Source: Hyphomicrobiales bacterium (lineage in GTDB: Bacteria > Pseudomonadota > Alphaproteobacteria > Rhizobiales > Kaistiaceae). From it: a stretch of 64,000 nt of DNA. This document shows, one piece after another, positions 62,736-64,000 of this stretch. The DNA is taken from assembly GCA_017305635.1 (NCBI GenBank), contig JAFKKF010000008.1, positions 310,001-374,000 on the forward strand. The letters run 5' to 3'. A program made the translations under genes and the position numbers. The notes beneath the pieces were generated by a model. It searched no databases and was not told the DNA's origin. It was given only the letters and a program-made list of their open reading frames with translations. Position 1 is the stretch's first letter; every line of letters begins with the position of its first letter.

Positions 62736-64000
62736 CTACGACCGGGTGCGCGACCACCCGAGCAGGCGCAGGGCATTGGCGGTGACCAGCACCGTGGCAC
62801 CAGTATCGGCGAGGACGGCGATCCAGAGGCCCGTAAGACCGAATAGAGTAGTGACCAGGAAGACGGCCTTCAGACCGAGGGCAAGACTGACGTTCTGGCG
62901 AACGACGGCCATGGTGTGCCGGGACAGAACGATAAGCGCCGCCACGTCCGCGATCCGGTTGTTGAGAATCGCGGCATCGCCGGCTTCGAGAGCCACGTCG
63001 GTGCCGGACCCCATGGCAATGCCGACCGTTGCAGCGGCGAGTGCCGGTGCGTCGTTGATGCCGTCGCCGACCACCGCAACGCCGCCTTGCCCGGCGAGTT
63101 CCTCCACGATCTTGAGCTTGTCTTCCGGCAGAAGCTCTGTGCGCGCTTCGATGCCGAGCGCTGCGGCGATGGCGTCGCCATTGGCCTTGTTGTCGCCGGT
63201 CAGCATGATGGGCACCAGGCCGAGTGCCTTGATCACCGCAAGCTCTTCCTTCGCGTCCGCCCTCGGCTCATCGCGGAGAGCAATGAGCCCGATCGGCTTG
63301 CCGTCGGCGAGGACCACCGACACGCTCTTGCCTCCACCCTCCAGCGTCGCAGACGCCGCTACAATGGCTTTGTCGAGGTCCAGCCGGCCGGCGGCGCCGA
63401 CGACGATTTCCCGGCCGTTGACCTTCCCGCGGACACCCTTGCCGGGCATGGCTTCACTGTCGTCAGCGGCTGTGATCGAAATGCCGTTTTCCTTGGCGTG
63501 CGCCATGATCGACACGGCGAGCGGATGTGAAGAACCCGCCTCCACGGCGCCCGCCGCGCTCAGGACTTCATGTTCAGTCGCACTGCCGAAGGGCTGCACG
63601 TCGGTTACCTTGGGCTTGCCCTCGGTCAGCGTTCCGGTCTTGTCGAACACGATGTGCTTGACCTTACCGATCTGCTCGATGACGGCGCCGCCCTTGACCA
63701 GGAGCCCGCGCCGCGCGCCTGCGGCAAGCGATGAGGCAATCGCGGCAGGGGTTGAGATGACCAACGCGCAAGGACATCCGATCAGGAGAAGCGTGAGGCC
63801 GCGGTAAATCCACGTGTCCCACGTGCCGCCAAAAAAGAGCGGCGGGACCAGCACCACCGCGAGTGCGAGACCGCAGATGGCGGGCATGTAGTAGCGCGAG
63901 AACTCGTCGATGAACCGCTCGCTCGGGGCCTTTGCCTCGGTTGCTTCCTCGACCAGGCGGACGACTCTGGCGATGACGGTGTCGGTCGCCGGCTTCTCGA
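62736..64000 (-). CDS. Heavy-metal P1B-type ATPase, C-terminal part (runs off the window)
   Basis: Partial: 421 codons are visible and the frame is open to the right edge. Present: the actuator-domain end and the membrane segment before it (EEATEAKAPSERFIDEFSRY), the CPC helix (LLIGCPCALVISTPAAIASS), phosphorylation site [22 protein letters not shown]-binding region, TGDNKANGD and [23 protein letters not shown] followed by ALVISTPAA is typical of the Zn/Cd/Pb-exporting ZntA/CadA branch rather than CopA. Its N-terminal metal-binding domain lies outside the window. Confidence 0.9.
   Translation of the reverse strand, partial: EKPATDTVIARVVRLVEEATEAKAPSERFIDEFSRYYMPAICGLALAVVLVPPLFFGGTWDTWIYRGLTLLLIGCPCALVISTPAAIASSLAAGARRGLLVKGGAVIEQIGKVKHIVFDKTGTLTEGKPKVTDVQPFGSATEHEVLSAAGAVEAGSSHPLAVSIMAHAKENGISITAADDSEAMPGKGVRGKVNGREIVVGAAGRLDLDKAIVAASATLEGGGKSVSVVLADGKPIGLIALRDEPRADAKEELAVIKALGLVPIMLTGDNKANGDAIAAALGIEARTELLPEDKLKIVEELAGQGGVAVVGDGINDAPALAAATVGIAMGSGTDVALEAGDAAILNNRIADVAALIVLSRHTMAVVRQNVSLALGLKAVFLVTTLFGLTGLWIAVLADTGATVLVTANALRLLGWSRTRS

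Overview
The window is high-GC DNA with dense genes, frequent ATGA/GTGA stop-start overlaps and an alphaproteobacterial gene set: a FixK-type regulator, a BigR-type ArsR repressor, an nrdAB pair under a cobalamin riboswitch, and typical rhizobial ABC-transporter operons. I place it in the Hyphomicrobiales (Rhizobiales) or a close relative; the genus cannot be read from the sequence. No tRNA, rRNA or CRISPR array was seen.

Layout. (1) 0-6.2 kb: a redox/energy-stress block with a Crp/Fnr regulator, a perfect FNR/FixK box, a ribosome-hibernation factor fused to a cold-shock domain, a Pat-type protein acetyltransferase, a frameshifted eRF1-like gene and a hybrid alcohol dehydrogenase ORF. (2) 6.2-13.6 kb: a prophage-like integrative element (small terminase subunit, ParB-domain DNA methyltransferase, HTH proteins, DUF2924, large serine recombinase). 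A truncated relative of its left end lies at 44.5-45.6 kb. (3) 13.8-20 kb: BigR-like repressor, sulfide:quinone reductase-like flavoprotein, YgaP-like membrane protein and an RND pump, divergent around a long AT-rich palindrome. (4) 20.4-28.4 kb: LysR regulator and a tightly coupled operon (divergent adenine-deaminase homologue, NMT1/SsuA-type ABC importer, two PLP enzymes) of unknown substrate. (5) 28.6-39.9 kb: a sugar or sugar-acid regulon with GntR regulator, ribose-type ABC importer, lactonase-like hydrolase, enolase-superfamily dehydratase, two alcohol/hydroxyacid dehydrogenases and an aldehyde dehydrogenase; a degraded nrdB fragment abuts it. (6) 40-44.5 kb: class I ribonucleotide reductase nrdA-nrdB. 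NrdB has the class Ic signature (Phe in place of the radical Tyr, all-Glu first ligand), and nrdA has a cobalamin riboswitch leader. (7) 45.7-64 kb: a copper/metal and periplasmic thiol-redox island: CopA ATPase, CsoR, two multicopper oxidases, two SCO proteins, PCuAC chaperone, CcdA, TlpA/DsbE/DsbA thioredoxin-fold proteins, DUF411 proteins, two paralogous 120-residue Met/Cys-rich secreted proteins, two Cys-rich proteins of unknown function and, running off the right edge, a second metal P-type ATPase.

How it works together. The left block reads as a micro-oxic stress response. The sulfide block senses reactive sulfur through a two-Cys ArsR protein. Blocks 4 and 5 each couple an importer to its own catabolic enzymes. 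The RNR block lets cobalamin status control the B12-independent reductase, which implies a B12-dependent NrdJ elsewhere in the genome. The metal island combines cytosolic export (CopA, second ATPase), periplasmic oxidation (two multicopper oxidases), copper delivery (PCuAC, SCO) and thiol maintenance (CcdA, TlpA, DsbE, DsbA), with several small secreted Cys/Met proteins that have no assigned role. These are the best candidates here for undescribed components.
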